A stretch of 64,000 nt of DNA. Source: JBGSUZ01 sp963677505. Its GTDB lineage: Bacteria; Bacillota; Clostridia; Peptostreptococcales; Acidaminobacteraceae. Shown one piece after another: positions 26,349 to 35,792 of this stretch. Position 1 is the first letter of the stretch. Each line of letters begins with the position of its first letter. Location: positions 11,764 to 75,763 of the forward strand of contig CAXXWB010000050.1 of assembly GCA_963677505.2 (NCBI GenBank), given 5' to 3'. A program made the translations under genes and the position numbers. Below the pieces are notes generated by a model. It made no database searches, was not told the origin of the DNA, and saw only the letters and a list, made by a program, of their open reading frames with translations.

Positions 26349-27368
26349 ATGTTTGGATTGGGACAAGAAATTGGAATAGATTTAGGTACGGCAAGCGTAT
26401 TGGTATATATAAAAGGCAAGGGGATTGTTCTTCAGGAACCATCTGTTGTGGCAATTGATCAATCGACAGGACAAGTACTTTCTGTTGGTGCAGAAGCTAG
26501 AAAGATGCTGGGCAGAACGCCAGGGAACATCGTGGCAATCAGACCACTTAAAGAAGGGGTAATCTCTGACTATGAAGTGACTGAGAAAATGCTCAGACAC
26601 TTTATCGATAAAACTTGTGGTAAAAGACGTTTCATCAAGCCGAAAATCATTGTATGTGTTCCTAGTGGCGTAACAGAAGTAGAAAAAAGAGCTGTTATAG
26701 ACGCTACGACTGAAGCTGGCGGCGGTAAAACATTCCTTATTGAAGAACCAATAGCGGCGGCAATAGGCGCAGGTCTTGATATTACAAAGCCAGATGGCAA
26801 TATGGTCATCGATATCGGTGGCGGTACTGCAGATATTGCAGTTATTTCCCTTGGTGGTATTGTTGTGAGCAAGTCGATTAAAGTGGCAGGCGATAAATTT
26901 GACGAAGCCATTATTAAATACATGAGAAAAGCCCATAACCTTCTTATTGGTGAAAGAACGGCAGAAGAACTTAAAATGACCATTGGTACAGCGTCGCCAA
27001 GACCAAAACCAGTGACAATGGATTGCAGAGGACGTGACCTTATTACAGGCCTTCCAAAAAATATAACAGTGAGCAGCGAAGAAATGTTAGATGCCCTCAA
27101 AGAACCTGTTAATGCTATCAGCGATGCGGTTCATGCAGTGCTTGAAAAAACACCGCCAGAATTGGCTTCGGACATTAGTTCTCGTGGGATTGTCATGACG
27201 GGTGGCGGATCTTTATTGTTTGGTCTTGATCGTTTACTTGAGAAAAGAACAGGCATTCCAACCTATATTGCAGAAGACGCTGTTTCATGTGTTGCAAAAG
27301 GTACAGGCATGTCATTAGATCATATTGAAATCTATGAAAAAACATCTCCTGGAAATCGCAGAAGATAA
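26349..27368 (+). CDS. mreB: MreB/Mbl family rod-shape actin
   Basis: This bacterial actin of 339 residues directs lateral wall synthesis. Phosphate-1 (EIGIDLGTASVLVY), phosphate-2 (MVIDIGGGTADIAVI) and adenosine (GIVMTGGGSLLFGLD) motifs are all present. The location directly before flgF and flgG, as in Bacillus, favours the Mbl branch over MreB proper. No mreC or mreD follows, which supports this. GAGGGGAG lies 7-8 bases before the ATG. Confidence 0.93.
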   Translation: MFGLGQEIGIDLGTASVLVYIKGKGIVLQEPSVVAIDQSTGQVLSVGAEARKMLGRTPGNIVAIRPLKEGVISDYEVTEKMLRHFIDKTCGKRRFIKPKIIVCVPSGVTEVEKRAVIDATTEAGGGKTFLIEEPIAAAIGAGLDITKPDGNMVIDIGGGTADIAVISLGGIVVSKSIKVAGDKFDEAIIKYMRKAHNLLIGERTAEELKMTIGTASPRPKPVTMDCRGRDLITGLPKNITVSSEEMLDALKEPVNAISDAVHAVLEKTPPELASDISSRGIVMTGGGSLLFGLDRLLEKRTGIPTYIAEDAVSCVAKGTGMSLDHIEIYEKTSPGNRRR

Positions 27369-27394
27369 GCAAGAGATAATTAAACACAATTCTA

Positions 27395-27424
27395 AAGACT
27401 CTCATATTTTGAGAGTCTTTTTTG
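27395..27424 (+). terminator. Intrinsic terminator after mreB/mbl
   Basis: An 11-base-pair stem, AAAGACTCTCA / TGAGAGTCTTT, with a TATTT loop ends in T residues. Confidence 0.9.
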
Positions 27425-27433
27425 TTATTTTCC

Positions 27434-27461
27434 TAAAGAAAAGCTCCAAGTCTTCCGATAC
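27434..27461 (+). promoter_or_regulatory. SigD (sigma-28)-type promoter for flgF-flgG-flgJ
   Basis: TAAA at 27434-27437, a 16-base spacer and TCCGATAC at 27454-27461 match the flagellar consensus TAAA-N15/16-GCCGATAT. Confidence 0.65.
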
Positions 27462-27491
27462 AATAAAGAGATAAGAAAAGAGGTGCCTTCT

Positions 27492-28565
27492 ATGATCAGA
27501 GGTTTATATATAACAGCAACACAATTACAGGCCAATCAAAAATTATTGGATGCTGTAGGCAATAACGTGGCAAACATAGATTCTACAGGGTTTAAACGTG
27601 ATGAACTTCAACAGGAATCCTTTAATGATATTTTGATTACCAAATATAACGGTATGTCTGATACGGTCTATGCAGGGACTCCAAAAGTGACTGTAGAAAA
27701 TGATGGCAACGATTATAAACTTCAAACTAATGAAGGGTATTTTCGAACCCAGACAGACGATTCAGTGAGCTACGACAAATCTCTTAGCTTTTCAGTAGAC
27801 AGTGAAGGCTATTTAAGTACCTATTATGTGAACAGCGACAAATCTAGAGACGGAAACCTTGGGGACCGTATTTTGGGTCAAAAGGGTCAAATATTTGTAG
27901 GAAATCAACCCTTCACAGTGACCCCAGAGGGTCAGGTGCAAGTGGCTGGACAAACTGTAGACAGTTTGGTTTATTATCCAACAGGGAACGTTATAGGCAC
28001 AATGGGCAGTGGTGTTAAAGCAACCCGATTGGTCACAGATTTTTCTCAAGGGAATTTCGTTCCAACAGGTGGGAGTTTAGACGTTGCTATTCGAGGACAA
28101 GGTTTTATAGAAGTTAGCACCCCATTTGGGACGAAATATACGAGAAATGGTGCAATGACCTTGAATGAAAAGAAGGAACTGGTCACATCTGAAGGTTACT
28201 TTATTCAAGGATTTAAGGGAAATATTACCCTTGATAGTGACGCCGTTTCCATCAATGAATTTGGAGAGATTATTCAAAATGGCGAGATTGTTGACAAGCT
28301 CAAAGTCGTGAATTTTTCCAACAATGGTGATTTGAGAAAAGTAGGCAGTGCTTTATACGACTTCTCAGATAAACCTGCAGGTGAAATTACTGGGTTTGAA
28401 GGCCAAGTCGTTCAAGGCAGCATAGAACAATCCAATGTCAATGCAATTAGCGAAATGATAAGAATGATCAGCGTTCAAAGAGATTATGAAAGTGGACAGA
28501 AACTGGTCAAAACTATAGATGATAGTCTAGGAAGAGCAGTCAACGAAGTGGGATCGGTAAAATAG
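27492..28565 (+). CDS. flgF: Flagellar hook-basal body (rod) protein, FlgF/FlhO type
   Basis: This 357-residue rod protein has the rod/hook N-terminal motif (MIRGLYITATQLQANQK then NNVANIDSTGFKRDE) and the C-terminal helix SEMIRMISVQRDYESGQKL found in FlgE/F/G proteins. It is longer than a typical FlgF (about 250-270), with the extra length at residues 45-150. ATG at 27492 follows AGAGG. The frame extends to a GTG at 27483 within the ribosome site. It is the first gene of the SigD-type unit with flgG and the flgJ-like gene. Confidence 0.88.
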   Translation: MIRGLYITATQLQANQKLLDAVGNNVANIDSTGFKRDELQQESFNDILITKYNGMSDTVYAGTPKVTVENDGNDYKLQTNEGYFRTQTDDSVSYDKSLSFSVDSEGYLSTYYVNSDKSRDGNLGDRILGQKGQIFVGNQPFTVTPEGQVQVAGQTVDSLVYYPTGNVIGTMGSGVKATRLVTDFSQGNFVPTGGSLDVAIRGQGFIEVSTPFGTKYTRNGAMTLNEKKELVTSEGYFIQGFKGNITLDSDAVSINEFGEIIQNGEIVDKLKVVNFSNNGDLRKVGSALYDFSDKPAGEITGFEGQVVQGSIEQSNVNAISEMIRMISVQRDYESGQKLVKTIDDSLGRAVNEVGSVK

Positions 28566-28611
28566 TCGACAGTTACTTGAAGTAAAGTGAAGTGAAGCAA
28601 GGGGAAACACT

Positions 28612-29403
28612 ATGAGAGCAATGTGGTCAGCAGCATCGGGCATGAAAGCCTTACAGCTTAAGATAGACACAATTGGTAACAACTTAGCCAATGTCAGCAC
28701 CAATGGTTTTAAAAAGCAACGTGTTGAATTCAAAGACCTTATGTATGAAAAAATCAATCAAGCGGATTTTAAAGATGGAGAAGGTAAGCCCGTGGCAACA
28801 GAAGTAGGGCATGGAACCATGCCTTCGGCTACGACTAGAACCTTTACAAAAGGATCTATGGAACAAACAGAGAATCCTCTAGATGTTGCTATTAATGGAG
28901 ATGGATTCTTTGTGATTAAAGATGGACTTAACAGAGAGCGATACAGTAAAGATGGTACATTTAAACTATCAGTTACCGACGGCATTTCTACCCTAGTAAC
29001 CTCAGATGGCTATAAAGTACAAGGCACTGACGGGGATATTGTCCTCGGTGAAAATGTTGAAACTATGACCATCAATAAAGATGGGAAAATTTTAGTTAAA
29101 CGAACAGGTTCAGATACAACGGAAGAAATTGGCAGTTTTAAAATGGTAAAATTCACAAACCCTCAAGGCTTGGAAGCGGCAGGTATGAATCTTTATACTA
29201 AAACCAATGCATCGGGTGAACCTGTTGAATCTATTGAGGGAGAAGCTGGCGAACTTTGGCAGGGATTCCTTGAAAGTTCTAACGTTCAAGTTGTAGATGA
29301 AATGATTCAAATGATTTCAGCTCAAAGAGCTTACGAACTTAATTCGAAGACCATACAAACAGCCGACTCATTACTTCAATTAGCAGCAGAACTTAAACGA
29401 TAG
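28612..29403 (+). CDS. flgG: Flagellar distal rod protein FlgG (FlhP type)
   Basis: This 263-residue rod protein starts MRAMWSAASGMKALQLKID, a typical FlgG opening, continues NNLANVSTNGFKKQRVEF, and ends with the DEMIQMISAQRAYELNSKTIQTAD helix region. It assembles as part of the axial rod outside the membrane through the flagellar export system, so no signal peptide is expected. An AAGGGG ribosome site precedes the ATG. It follows flgF by 46 bases. Confidence 0.93.
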   Translation: MRAMWSAASGMKALQLKIDTIGNNLANVSTNGFKKQRVEFKDLMYEKINQADFKDGEGKPVATEVGHGTMPSATTRTFTKGSMEQTENPLDVAINGDGFFVIKDGLNRERYSKDGTFKLSVTDGISTLVTSDGYKVQGTDGDIVLGENVETMTINKDGKILVKRTGSDTTEEIGSFKMVKFTNPQGLEAAGMNLYTKTNASGEPVESIEGEAGELWQGFLESSNVQVVDEMIQMISAQRAYELNSKTIQTADSLLQLAAELKR

Positions 29404-29418
29404 AAATGAGGTGAAAGC

Positions 29419-29835
29419 ATGAGTCAGATTAATGGCTTAGGTGGTATCAGTGCACCAGTGAGTAACAGCTCTCAAACGACTAATGTTAATAAAACGGTTG
29501 ATGAAGCGGAAGGTTTTAAAAAGGCTTTGGAAAAGGCTAAAAACAGTAATGACGATGAGGCTCTTAAAAAAGTTTGTAAAGAGTTTGAGTCCATCTTTGT
29601 GAATATGATGTTTAAAACCATGAATGAGGCTTCTGGCTTTGATGAAGGGGAAGATGCCCTAGTCGAAAAGAGTTATGGTCGTGGCATTTTTGAAGATATG
29701 AGAGACGAAGAACTTTCAAAAAAAATTGCTGATGGCGGCGGAATAGGTATAGCCGATATGATGTTCAAGCAACTTAAGAAATACTCAACCTCAGTGGAAG
29801 AACCGGCAACGCCTACTTTGGACGTAAAAAAATAA
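29419..29835 (+). CDS. flgJ: FlgJ-type rod-binding protein (no peptidoglycan hydrolase domain)
   Basis: The protein has 138 residues. After a low-complexity start rich in Ser, Asn and Thr, residues about 45-125 form a rod-binding domain (LKKVCKEFESIFVNMMFKTMNEA, then GRGIFEDMRDEELSKKIADGGGIGIADMM). Gram-negative FlgJ has an extra muramidase domain, which is absent here, as is usual in Firmicutes. It lies 15 bases after flgG and probably caps rod assembly. Confidence 0.88.
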   Translation: MSQINGLGGISAPVSNSSQTTNVNKTVDEAEGFKKALEKAKNSNDDEALKKVCKEFESIFVNMMFKTMNEASGFDEGEDALVEKSYGRGIFEDMRDEELSKKIADGGGIGIADMMFKQLKKYSTSVEEPATPTLDVKK

Positions 29836-29841
29836 CCCGAC

Positions 29842-29870
29842 TTGATTATTAGTACCTGATATAATATAAT
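29842..29870 (+). promoter_or_regulatory. SigA-type promoter for fabZ
   Basis: TTGATT at 29842-29847 and TATAAT at 29865-29870 have a 17-base spacer. A second TATAAT five bases earlier has the wrong spacing. Confidence 0.65.
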
Positions 29871-29900
29871 GGCATCAAATACTAATACGAGGTGCTAATA

Positions 29901-30347
29901 ATGGTTGAAAATACAGGATTAAAAATTGAAGAGATTATGGAACTGATTCCTCATCGATACCCATTTTTATTAGTGGATCGCATTGAAAGTGTTATTCCTG
30001 CTGAATCGGCAAGCGGTTTTAAGTGTGTCAGCATGAATGAACCTTTCTTCCAAGGACATTTCCCTGGAAAACCATTAATGCCTGGGGTACTCATTGTTGA
30101 AGCTCTTGCTCAAGTGGGTGCGGTTGCTCTTATGAGTGATTCGCAAAACAAAGGCAAGTTAGCTGTATTTGCTGGAATTGATGAGATTAGATTTAAACGA
30201 CAAGTTGTTCCAGGGGATGTACTTAAACTGGAAGTAACGATCGAATCTTTAAGACGAGGGATTGGCAAAGGAAATGCCCTTGCTACCGTTAATGGAGAAG
30301 TTGCATGTAAAGGAATATTGATGTTCGCATTGATTGATAATGCATAA
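29901..30347 (+). CDS. fabZ: 3-hydroxyacyl-ACP dehydratase FabZ
   Basis: FabZ dehydrates 3-hydroxyacyl-ACP in fatty acid elongation. The 148-residue hot-dog protein has the catalytic His53 in GHFPGKPLMPGV and Glu67 in VEALAQVGA. ATG at 29901 follows GAGGTG. The frame opens 3 codons earlier inside that site. It stands alone with its own promoter and terminator. In Bacillus fabZ also lies near mbl and flhOP, so the order is inherited. Confidence 0.95.
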   Translation: MVENTGLKIEEIMELIPHRYPFLLVDRIESVIPAESASGFKCVSMNEPFFQGHFPGKPLMPGVLIVEALAQVGAVALMSDSQNKGKLAVFAGIDEIRFKRQVVPGDVLKLEVTIESLRRGIGKGNALATVNGEVACKGILMFALIDNA

Positions 30348-30381
30348 TTATTAAAACAATCGTGTAAAAATCTCACATATT

Positions 30382-30414
30382 AAAAACACAGCCTCTATAG
30401 GACTGTGTTTTTCT
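30382..30414 (+). terminator. Intrinsic terminator after fabZ
   Basis: The stem AAAAACACAG / CTGTGTTTTT encloses a small CCT-AGG hairpin and ends in a T tract. Confidence 0.75.
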
Positions 30415-30428
30415 TTCTTTTCCCGCTA

Positions 30429-30457
30429 TTGAAATATGTTCGATAAAGTCATAACAT
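30429..30457 (+). promoter_or_regulatory. Possible SigA promoter for the patatin gene
   Basis: TTGAAA at 30429-30434 and TAACAT at 30452-30457 have a 17-base spacer. Confidence 0.5.
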
Positions 30458-30522
30458 GGGAATAAATATAATGTTTGAGAGCATAGGCTTTCAATATATT
30501 AATTTGACGGGAGGTGACGTGG

Positions 30523-31746
30523 GTGCTTGGTGTAGTCTTAGAAGGTGGTGGCGCAAAGGGTTCTTTTCAAGTAGGCGCATGGAAAGCTTTGAAAGAACTG
30601 GGAATTGAATTTGATGGCGTTGCAGGCACTTCTATTGGCGCTTTAAATGGTGCATTCTTTATGCAAGATGATTTAGATACAGCTTACGATATGTGGTATA
30701 ATATGTCGCCATCGAGAGTTGTTGTGGGTGATGACCGGTTAATTGAAAAAATAATTAATATGGATTTGGAAAGCAAAGATTTTCAGCGGGTCATGGGCAT
30801 GCTTAGAAAGTTGGTGGGCCAAAAAGGTTTAGATATAACACCCCTTCGTGAGTTGATTAGCACTTACTTAAAAGAAGATGTGATTCGCAGCTCTCATAAG
30901 ACTTTTGGATTTATGACCGTTTCTCTAACAGATTTTAAACCGACACAAATTTATATGGAAGATGTGCCGCTGGGGCAACTAGGGGAGTATCTAATCGCAT
31001 CGGCTAATTTGCCCGTCTTTCAATTGGAGCGCATTGAGGGTAAACTTTATGTGGATGGAGGTTTTTATGATAACCTCCCTGTGAATTTATTGACCGCCAA
31101 GGGTTTTAATGAAATTATTACCATTGAACTCAATGGTTTAGGTATTAAACAAAAGATTCAAGATAAGAAGGACTTGAAGATTACCTCTATTAGTCCTTCT
31201 AGAAATCTTGGAAGCACCTTAGAACTCCTACCTGAAACTGCCAGACGCAATTTACTCATGGGCTATTATGATACCATGAGAATTTATAAGAGCTTGATTG
31301 GACAAACTTATTACATAGAGCCAACTCTAGACGATAACTATTACTGTAAATGGCTTTCAGGCATCCAAGATAAAGATATTGCTATTATGGCTGAACTGAT
31401 GGGACTGCCTGACAAAGACCCTAAGCGCCTCTTGTTTGAAACCATTATGCCTAAGTTTTTTGGACTATTAAAGTTGCCTGCAAGCGCAGGGTACAGAGAT
31501 GTGGTATTAGCTTTGCTAGAACATATTGCAACGAGTCTGGATATTGACAGATACGCCATATTCAAAGACAATGAATTTGTGCAAAAGGTTTGCTACGAGC
31601 TAGAAATTAAACCAACATCGCGCCAAGTTCATGAACAAAATCAAGACTACATACCTAATTTACTTAAGCAAACTTCCGTTTACCAGAGTTTTATGATGAA
31701 TAAACTGGCTTATTCCCTTTTAGACGCGTTGCTTAGGGAAGGGTGA
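30523..31746 (+). CDS. Patatin-like phospholipase
   Basis: This 407-residue serine hydrolase of the patatin fold probably cleaves membrane lipid acyl chains. It has the oxyanion loop GGGAKG (residues 8-13), the nucleophile Ser37 in GTSIG and the catalytic Asp178 in VDGGFYDNLP. The region after about residue 210 is a family-variable C-terminal part of unknown role. No signal peptide is present, so it is cytoplasmic. GTG at 30523 lies 6 bases after GGGAGGTGA. A GTG at 30514 falls within that site. Substrate and regulation are not evident. Confidence 0.9.
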   Translation: MLGVVLEGGGAKGSFQVGAWKALKELGIEFDGVAGTSIGALNGAFFMQDDLDTAYDMWYNMSPSRVVVGDDRLIEKIINMDLESKDFQRVMGMLRKLVGQKGLDITPLRELISTYLKEDVIRSSHKTFGFMTVSLTDFKPTQIYMEDVPLGQLGEYLIASANLPVFQLERIEGKLYVDGGFYDNLPVNLLTAKGFNEIITIELNGLGIKQKIQDKKDLKITSISPSRNLGSTLELLPETARRNLLMGYYDTMRIYKSLIGQTYYIEPTLDDNYYCKWLSGIQDKDIAIMAELMGLPDKDPKRLLFETIMPKFFGLLKLPASAGYRDVVLALLEHIATSLDIDRYAIFKDNEFVQKVCYELEIKPTSRQVHEQNQDYIPNLLKQTSVYQSFMMNKLAYSLLDALLREG

Positions 31747-31815
31747 TAAAGCCCCTGTGCAATGAGAATGGTTTTGAAAGGGTCACAGATATAGACAAAT
31801 ATTTGGAGGTGTCCT

Positions 31816-33495
31816 ATGGACTATATGAAAGCATATAAAAGCTGGCTAAATAACCCCCTCATTGATGAGGCAACTAAGGAAGAGCTGTTGGCCCTTTCTG
31901 AAAATACCAAAGAGATTGAAGATCGATTTTATAGAACACTGGAGTTTGGCACAGGCGGTATGAGAGGCGTCATTGGCGCAGGTATTAACCGCATGAACAA
32001 TTATGTTCTTCAAATGGCGACTCAAGGATTTGCAAGCTTTATCAATAACCATGAAAAAGGTGATAAAGCCATTGTTATTGCTCATGACTCTAGAAGAAAG
32101 TCTAAAGATTTTGCAGAAGCTGCTGCCTTGGTTATGGCAGGAAACGGCATAAAAGCCTATCTTTTTGAAGATATTCGCTCCACGCCAGAATTGTCTTTTG
32201 CCGTTCGCACCTTGAAGGCAAGTGCAGGTATTGTTATTACCGCCAGTCACAACCCTCCCGAATACAACGGCTATAAAATTTATGGCAATGACGGTTGTCA
32301 GCTCCTTCCAGAATTTGCTGACCAAGTGATTGAAGAGGTAGAAAAGGTTACCGATATTAGTTTGGTCAAGACCCTCTCCAGAAAAGAAGCGGAAGCTTCG
32401 GGGATGCTAGAAATTGTAGACTATTCTGTAGACTTAGCTTATATGAAGGGTGTAAAGGCAAAGTTAAGAAACCCTGAAATCTTTAAAAAAATGAAAAATC
32501 ATTGTATCGTCTATACACCCCTTCATGGAACAGGCGGTAGACCTATTACGGTCATCGCTAAGGAACTCGGCTATACTGGCCTTGTAGAAGTTTTAGAACA
32601 GATGATTCCAAATGGAGAGTTTCCGACGGTATCATATCCAAACCCTGAAGAAGAGAAGGCTTTTGAATTGGGTGTGGAATATGCACTAAAAGAGAACGCA
32701 CTTGCAGTGATTGCCACAGATCCAGACTGCGACAGAGTGGGCGTCATGGTCATAGACGACCAAGATCGGTATGTAAAACTAACTGGAAACCAGATGGGTG
32801 CGTTGCTGATTGACTATTTATTCACATATACAAAAGAGTTGCCACTTCACCCTGTGGTCATTGATACCATTGTAACTTCAAGATTTGGTGCGGATATTGC
32901 AACGGACAAAGGTGCAGAAGTTATCAGTACGCTGACAGGATTTAAGTTCATTGGAGATAAAATTCGACAATTTGAAGATGGGTCAAAAGATTTCTTCTTT
33001 GGTTATGAAGAGAGTTATGGCTATTTGACTGGTACCGATGTAAGGGATAAAGATGGGGTCATTGCATCCCTTCTGATAATGGAAATGATACTCTACTATG
33101 AATCCAATGGGATTCGACTTTTAGATCGTTTAGAAGAGCTGTATGAGGCTCATGGGTATTATAAAGAAGATTTGATTTCCATCAGCAAAAAAGGCAAGAG
33201 TGGCATGGAAGAAATTGCAGCCATGATGGCTTATGTTAGAAATTTAGAACTTAGTGAAATTGCAGGTATGGCCGTGGAGAAAATGGTGGATTATGCCAAT
33301 GATGAAACGGGTCTTCCTAAATCAGATGTCCTTAAATTCTTCTTAGAAAAAGGTTCTTGGTTTGCCATTCGACCATCGGGAACGGAGCCTAAAATCAAAG
33401 TTTACGTAGGGGTCAAAACAGATCATGAGGATGAGTCCTCGGATAAATTAGAAATGTTGAAACTAAAAATATTAGAGAAAGTCTTAGTAGGATAA
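31816..33495 (+). CDS. Phosphoglucomutase/phosphomannomutase family enzyme
   Basis: This alpha-D-phosphohexomutase has 559 residues, the length of the PgcA/Pgm group in Firmicutes. It carries the phosphoserine loop TASHNPPEYNGYK (Ser144), the magnesium loop ATDPDCDRVG, the sugar-specificity loop GYEESYGYL and the phosphate-binding RPSGTEPKIKVY. It probably interconverts glucose 1- and 6-phosphate for UDP-glucose and wall polymer synthesis. GGAGGTG precedes the ATG by 7 bases. It may share a transcript with the patatin gene (69-base gap without a terminator). Confidence 0.93.
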   Translation: MDYMKAYKSWLNNPLIDEATKEELLALSENTKEIEDRFYRTLEFGTGGMRGVIGAGINRMNNYVLQMATQGFASFINNHEKGDKAIVIAHDSRRKSKDFAEAAALVMAGNGIKAYLFEDIRSTPELSFAVRTLKASAGIVITASHNPPEYNGYKIYGNDGCQLLPEFADQVIEEVEKVTDISLVKTLSRKEAEASGMLEIVDYSVDLAYMKGVKAKLRNPEIFKKMKNHCIVYTPLHGTGGRPITVIAKELGYTGLVEVLEQMIPNGEFPTVSYPNPEEEKAFELGVEYALKENALAVIATDPDCDRVGVMVIDDQDRYVKLTGNQMGALLIDYLFTYTKELPLHPVVIDTIVTSRFGADIATDKGAEVISTLTGFKFIGDKIRQFEDGSKDFFFGYEESYGYLTGTDVRDKDGVIASLLIMEMILYYESNGIRLLDRLEELYEAHGYYKEDLISISKKGKSGMEEIAAMMAYVRNLELSEIAGMAVEKMVDYANDETGLPKSDVLKFFLEKGSWFAIRPSGTEPKIKVYVGVKTDHEDESSDKLEMLKLKILEKVLVG

Positions 33496-33527
33496 GCGCA
33501 TAGCATTAAGCGTTGGAGAGTAGTGAT

Positions 33528-34760
33528 TTGAATAAACGTAATTTTAAACTGATACAAGGTGGAAAAATAGGTGGAATGGGCATGGCTGCAAAAGGGAAAA
33601 CCTTTAGCGGTATGCCTGCTTTTCCGAAGATGAAATTCATTGGGGCGATGGCGACCAATACCAGACTAATGGGTGTAGTCGGCGTCATTGCTCATTTTCG
33701 AAATGAAAGAGGTGAAGCGTTAACTCAAGTGCTTCACTTGGATTATGAGGAGTATGGCATAGATGGTTATCAACTCTTTGTAGATGTTTCTGAACCTGAA
33801 ATTCAAAAAGAAATTCAAAAGGTCACAGGAGGGCTAGGAGGCAACTTTGTAGAAATTGACTATGAAGCCTACAGACATTTGGTTTATGAAGCCTATCTTC
33901 TGGATCGGCAAAGTGTTCATATTCAATACGATATCTTGCCCACTTTTCCAGAAATCCTTCAGCCTCTAGTTCTAAAAGATCAAAATCTGAGAGACTTATA
34001 TGATTTAGTAGGACCTTTAGTTGAAACGGATTTAGAACGGCTCAATTATGGCCTTATGCGCATGACAGGACACGATGAAAATGCTTTTATGTACCTTTCT
34101 GATGTGACTATACCAAGTGCTTGGTATCAAGAAGTAGCGGCGCCAGGCACTCTTCTTAAAAATACCATTCACGAGGTAGAAAGCAAAAGTGTTGAAGGTG
34201 TTAATGGTTTAATAACCTATCGCTGCGAAGCCTTAATTGATCAATATGACCGTTACAAGTTGATCCATCTAAATTTAGAAATTGCTGATACATCTAAGGG
34301 CAGACGAATTGTTGGGATTAAAATGATTTCGGTGCTGAATATATCCGCTTATGAAGCGTCATTCCAACTTCGAAAAAGAGAACATATTGCGGTTTATGAG
34401 ATTCTGCAAGATGTGTTCAAAGACTTCTTTGAAGAAGCCTATCCGGAAATGCTCATTAACAGTCATGGTGCTGGAGATTTATTCACCCAGTTCAACACGA
34501 ATAACCAACACGTCTCCAAATCCGTTTACTATTTAAGCGGAGATGTGTATGCCAATTATTACATAACCGATGAAGAACAAATGGTAATTTCTACTTTTGA
34601 TTTAGAAAATCTAGACCATATTGATATGGCCCTCAGTCATAAATTTGAAGGCATGCTGGCTAAAATAGGAGAAATGACAGCAGATCAGTCTATTCTCTAC
34701 GATTTTGTGACAAGCGGCTATGGCAATTTGTATGAGTATCTTGAGGATACTCGTCCTTAG
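33528..34760 (+). CDS. Protein of unknown function, 410 residues
   Basis: I do not recognise a family. The product is soluble: no signal peptide or membrane helix. It starts with a basic Gly/Met-rich segment (KLIQGGKIGGMGMAAKGKTFSGM). It then has mixed alpha/beta sequence with acidic helices, an EIDYEAYRHLVYEAYLLDRQ helix near 120 and an HGAGDLFTQFNTNNQHVSKS stretch near 310. No catalytic signature stands out. TTG at 33528 lies 8 bases after GGAGAG. An in-frame TTG at 33513 precedes that site. It sits 32 bases after the phosphohexomutase and 11 bases before the AEC transporter, so it is probably in their operon. Confidence 0.7.
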   Translation: MNKRNFKLIQGGKIGGMGMAAKGKTFSGMPAFPKMKFIGAMATNTRLMGVVGVIAHFRNERGEALTQVLHLDYEEYGIDGYQLFVDVSEPEIQKEIQKVTGGLGGNFVEIDYEAYRHLVYEAYLLDRQSVHIQYDILPTFPEILQPLVLKDQNLRDLYDLVGPLVETDLERLNYGLMRMTGHDENAFMYLSDVTIPSAWYQEVAAPGTLLKNTIHEVESKSVEGVNGLITYRCEALIDQYDRYKLIHLNLEIADTSKGRRIVGIKMISVLNISAYEASFQLRKREHIAVYEILQDVFKDFFEEAYPEMLINSHGAGDLFTQFNTNNQHVSKSVYYLSGDVYANYYITDEEQMVISTFDLENLDHIDMALSHKFEGMLAKIGEMTADQSILYDFVTSGYGNLYEYLEDTRP

Positions 34761-34771
34761 GAGGTGACATC

Positions 34772-35677
34772 TTGGTCTTTCAACAGGTTATTATTTTATT
34801 TTTGTTAATTATTGTGGGCTATGTAATCCGAAAGCTGAATATCGTTTCCGATGCCATCAACAAAGAAATTGGGAACTTAGTCATTAATGTGGCGTTACCA
34901 GCCTATTTGATTGTCTCAATGAATCAGCCTTTCTCCATGGAAATGCTTAAAACCAGTGGTATTTTCGTCGCCATGAGTTTTGCTGTCTATGCAGGCTTTT
35001 CCATTAGTGCTAAGTTTTTTTCAAAGTTGATTCGGGTAAAAGGAAAAGAACGGGACATATTTGAATATACTTTGCTGTTTTCTAATGTAGGGTATATGGG
35101 TTATCCTGTAGTACAGGTAGTTTTCGGGACTCAGGGCGTTTTTTATACGGCGGTGTATAACTTGAGTTTTTCTGTGTTGGTATGGAGTTATGGGGTCTAT
35201 CTTATGAACCGTAACAGCGACCATAAAGAAAAACGAAAGGGATTTCTGAACCCAGGCCTTGTTGCGGTATTGACGGGTTTTACTCTGTTTGCGTTCTCCA
35301 TAGAGTTGCCAACACCTATATCGGCAACCCTTAAAATGATAGGAGATACAACGACACCTTTATCCATGATGTTTATTGGATTTATTTTGGCGCAGACAGA
35401 AATGCGAACGATTATGAGAGAATGGAAAGTTTTTGTAATCAGCTTTATTCGGCTAATTATTCAGCCTGTAAGTGTATGGGTTGTTCTAAGACTCTTTGGG
35501 GTAGAGGGAATGCTTTTGAATATTCCTGTATTAATAGCCTCCATGCCAGCGGCGGCCAATACGGCTATTATTGCCTCTAAATATGGAAGCGACTACCAGC
35601 TGGCTGCTAAACTCATTTACATATCCACTTTATTTAGCGTGATTACTATTCCAATTGTGGTTGGAATTTTGACATAG
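34772..35677 (+). CDS. AEC family transporter (auxin efflux carrier fold)
   Basis: This 301-residue membrane protein has about ten hydrophobic helices in two five-helix halves, the bile-acid/auxin carrier arrangement. Family features are the NVGYMGYPVVQ motif near residue 105 and the AAANTAIIASKYG segment near 260. Bacterial AEC proteins export or exchange malate, malonate or other small acids, and the substrate here is unknown. TTG at 34772 follows AGGAGGTGA by about 6 bases. Confidence 0.9.
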   Translation: MVFQQVIILFLLIIVGYVIRKLNIVSDAINKEIGNLVINVALPAYLIVSMNQPFSMEMLKTSGIFVAMSFAVYAGFSISAKFFSKLIRVKGKERDIFEYTLLFSNVGYMGYPVVQVVFGTQGVFYTAVYNLSFSVLVWSYGVYLMNRNSDHKEKRKGFLNPGLVAVLTGFTLFAFSIELPTPISATLKMIGDTTTPLSMMFIGFILAQTEMRTIMREWKVFVISFIRLIIQPVSVWVVLRLFGVEGMLLNIPVLIASMPAAANTAIIASKYGSDYQLAAKLIYISTLFSVITIPIVVGILT

Positions 35678-35740
35678 ACTTTGTGAGTCGTTAGAACTCA
35701 AAGAAATAGAATTCCAAAGAAAGAGAATCTTAAAACATAT

Positions 35741-35788
35741 AAAAGGACTGCCTTCTCAAAGAAAAATCTGAGAGGGCAGTCCTTTTTA
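35741..35788. terminator. Intrinsic terminator and insertion target of the group II intron
   Basis: A stem of 18 pairs starting AAAAGGACTGCC and ending GGCAGTCCTTTT, with a 10-base A-rich loop, ends TTTTTAAATT at the intron boundary. It terminates the AEC transcript. Before intron insertion it probably also served the convergent minus-strand gene. Confidence 0.9.
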
Positions 35789-35792
35789 AATT

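Noticed and set aside
26382..27100. Two long antisense frames inside the mreB/mbl gene
   Set aside because: They mirror codon periodicity of the actin homologue and have no start signals.
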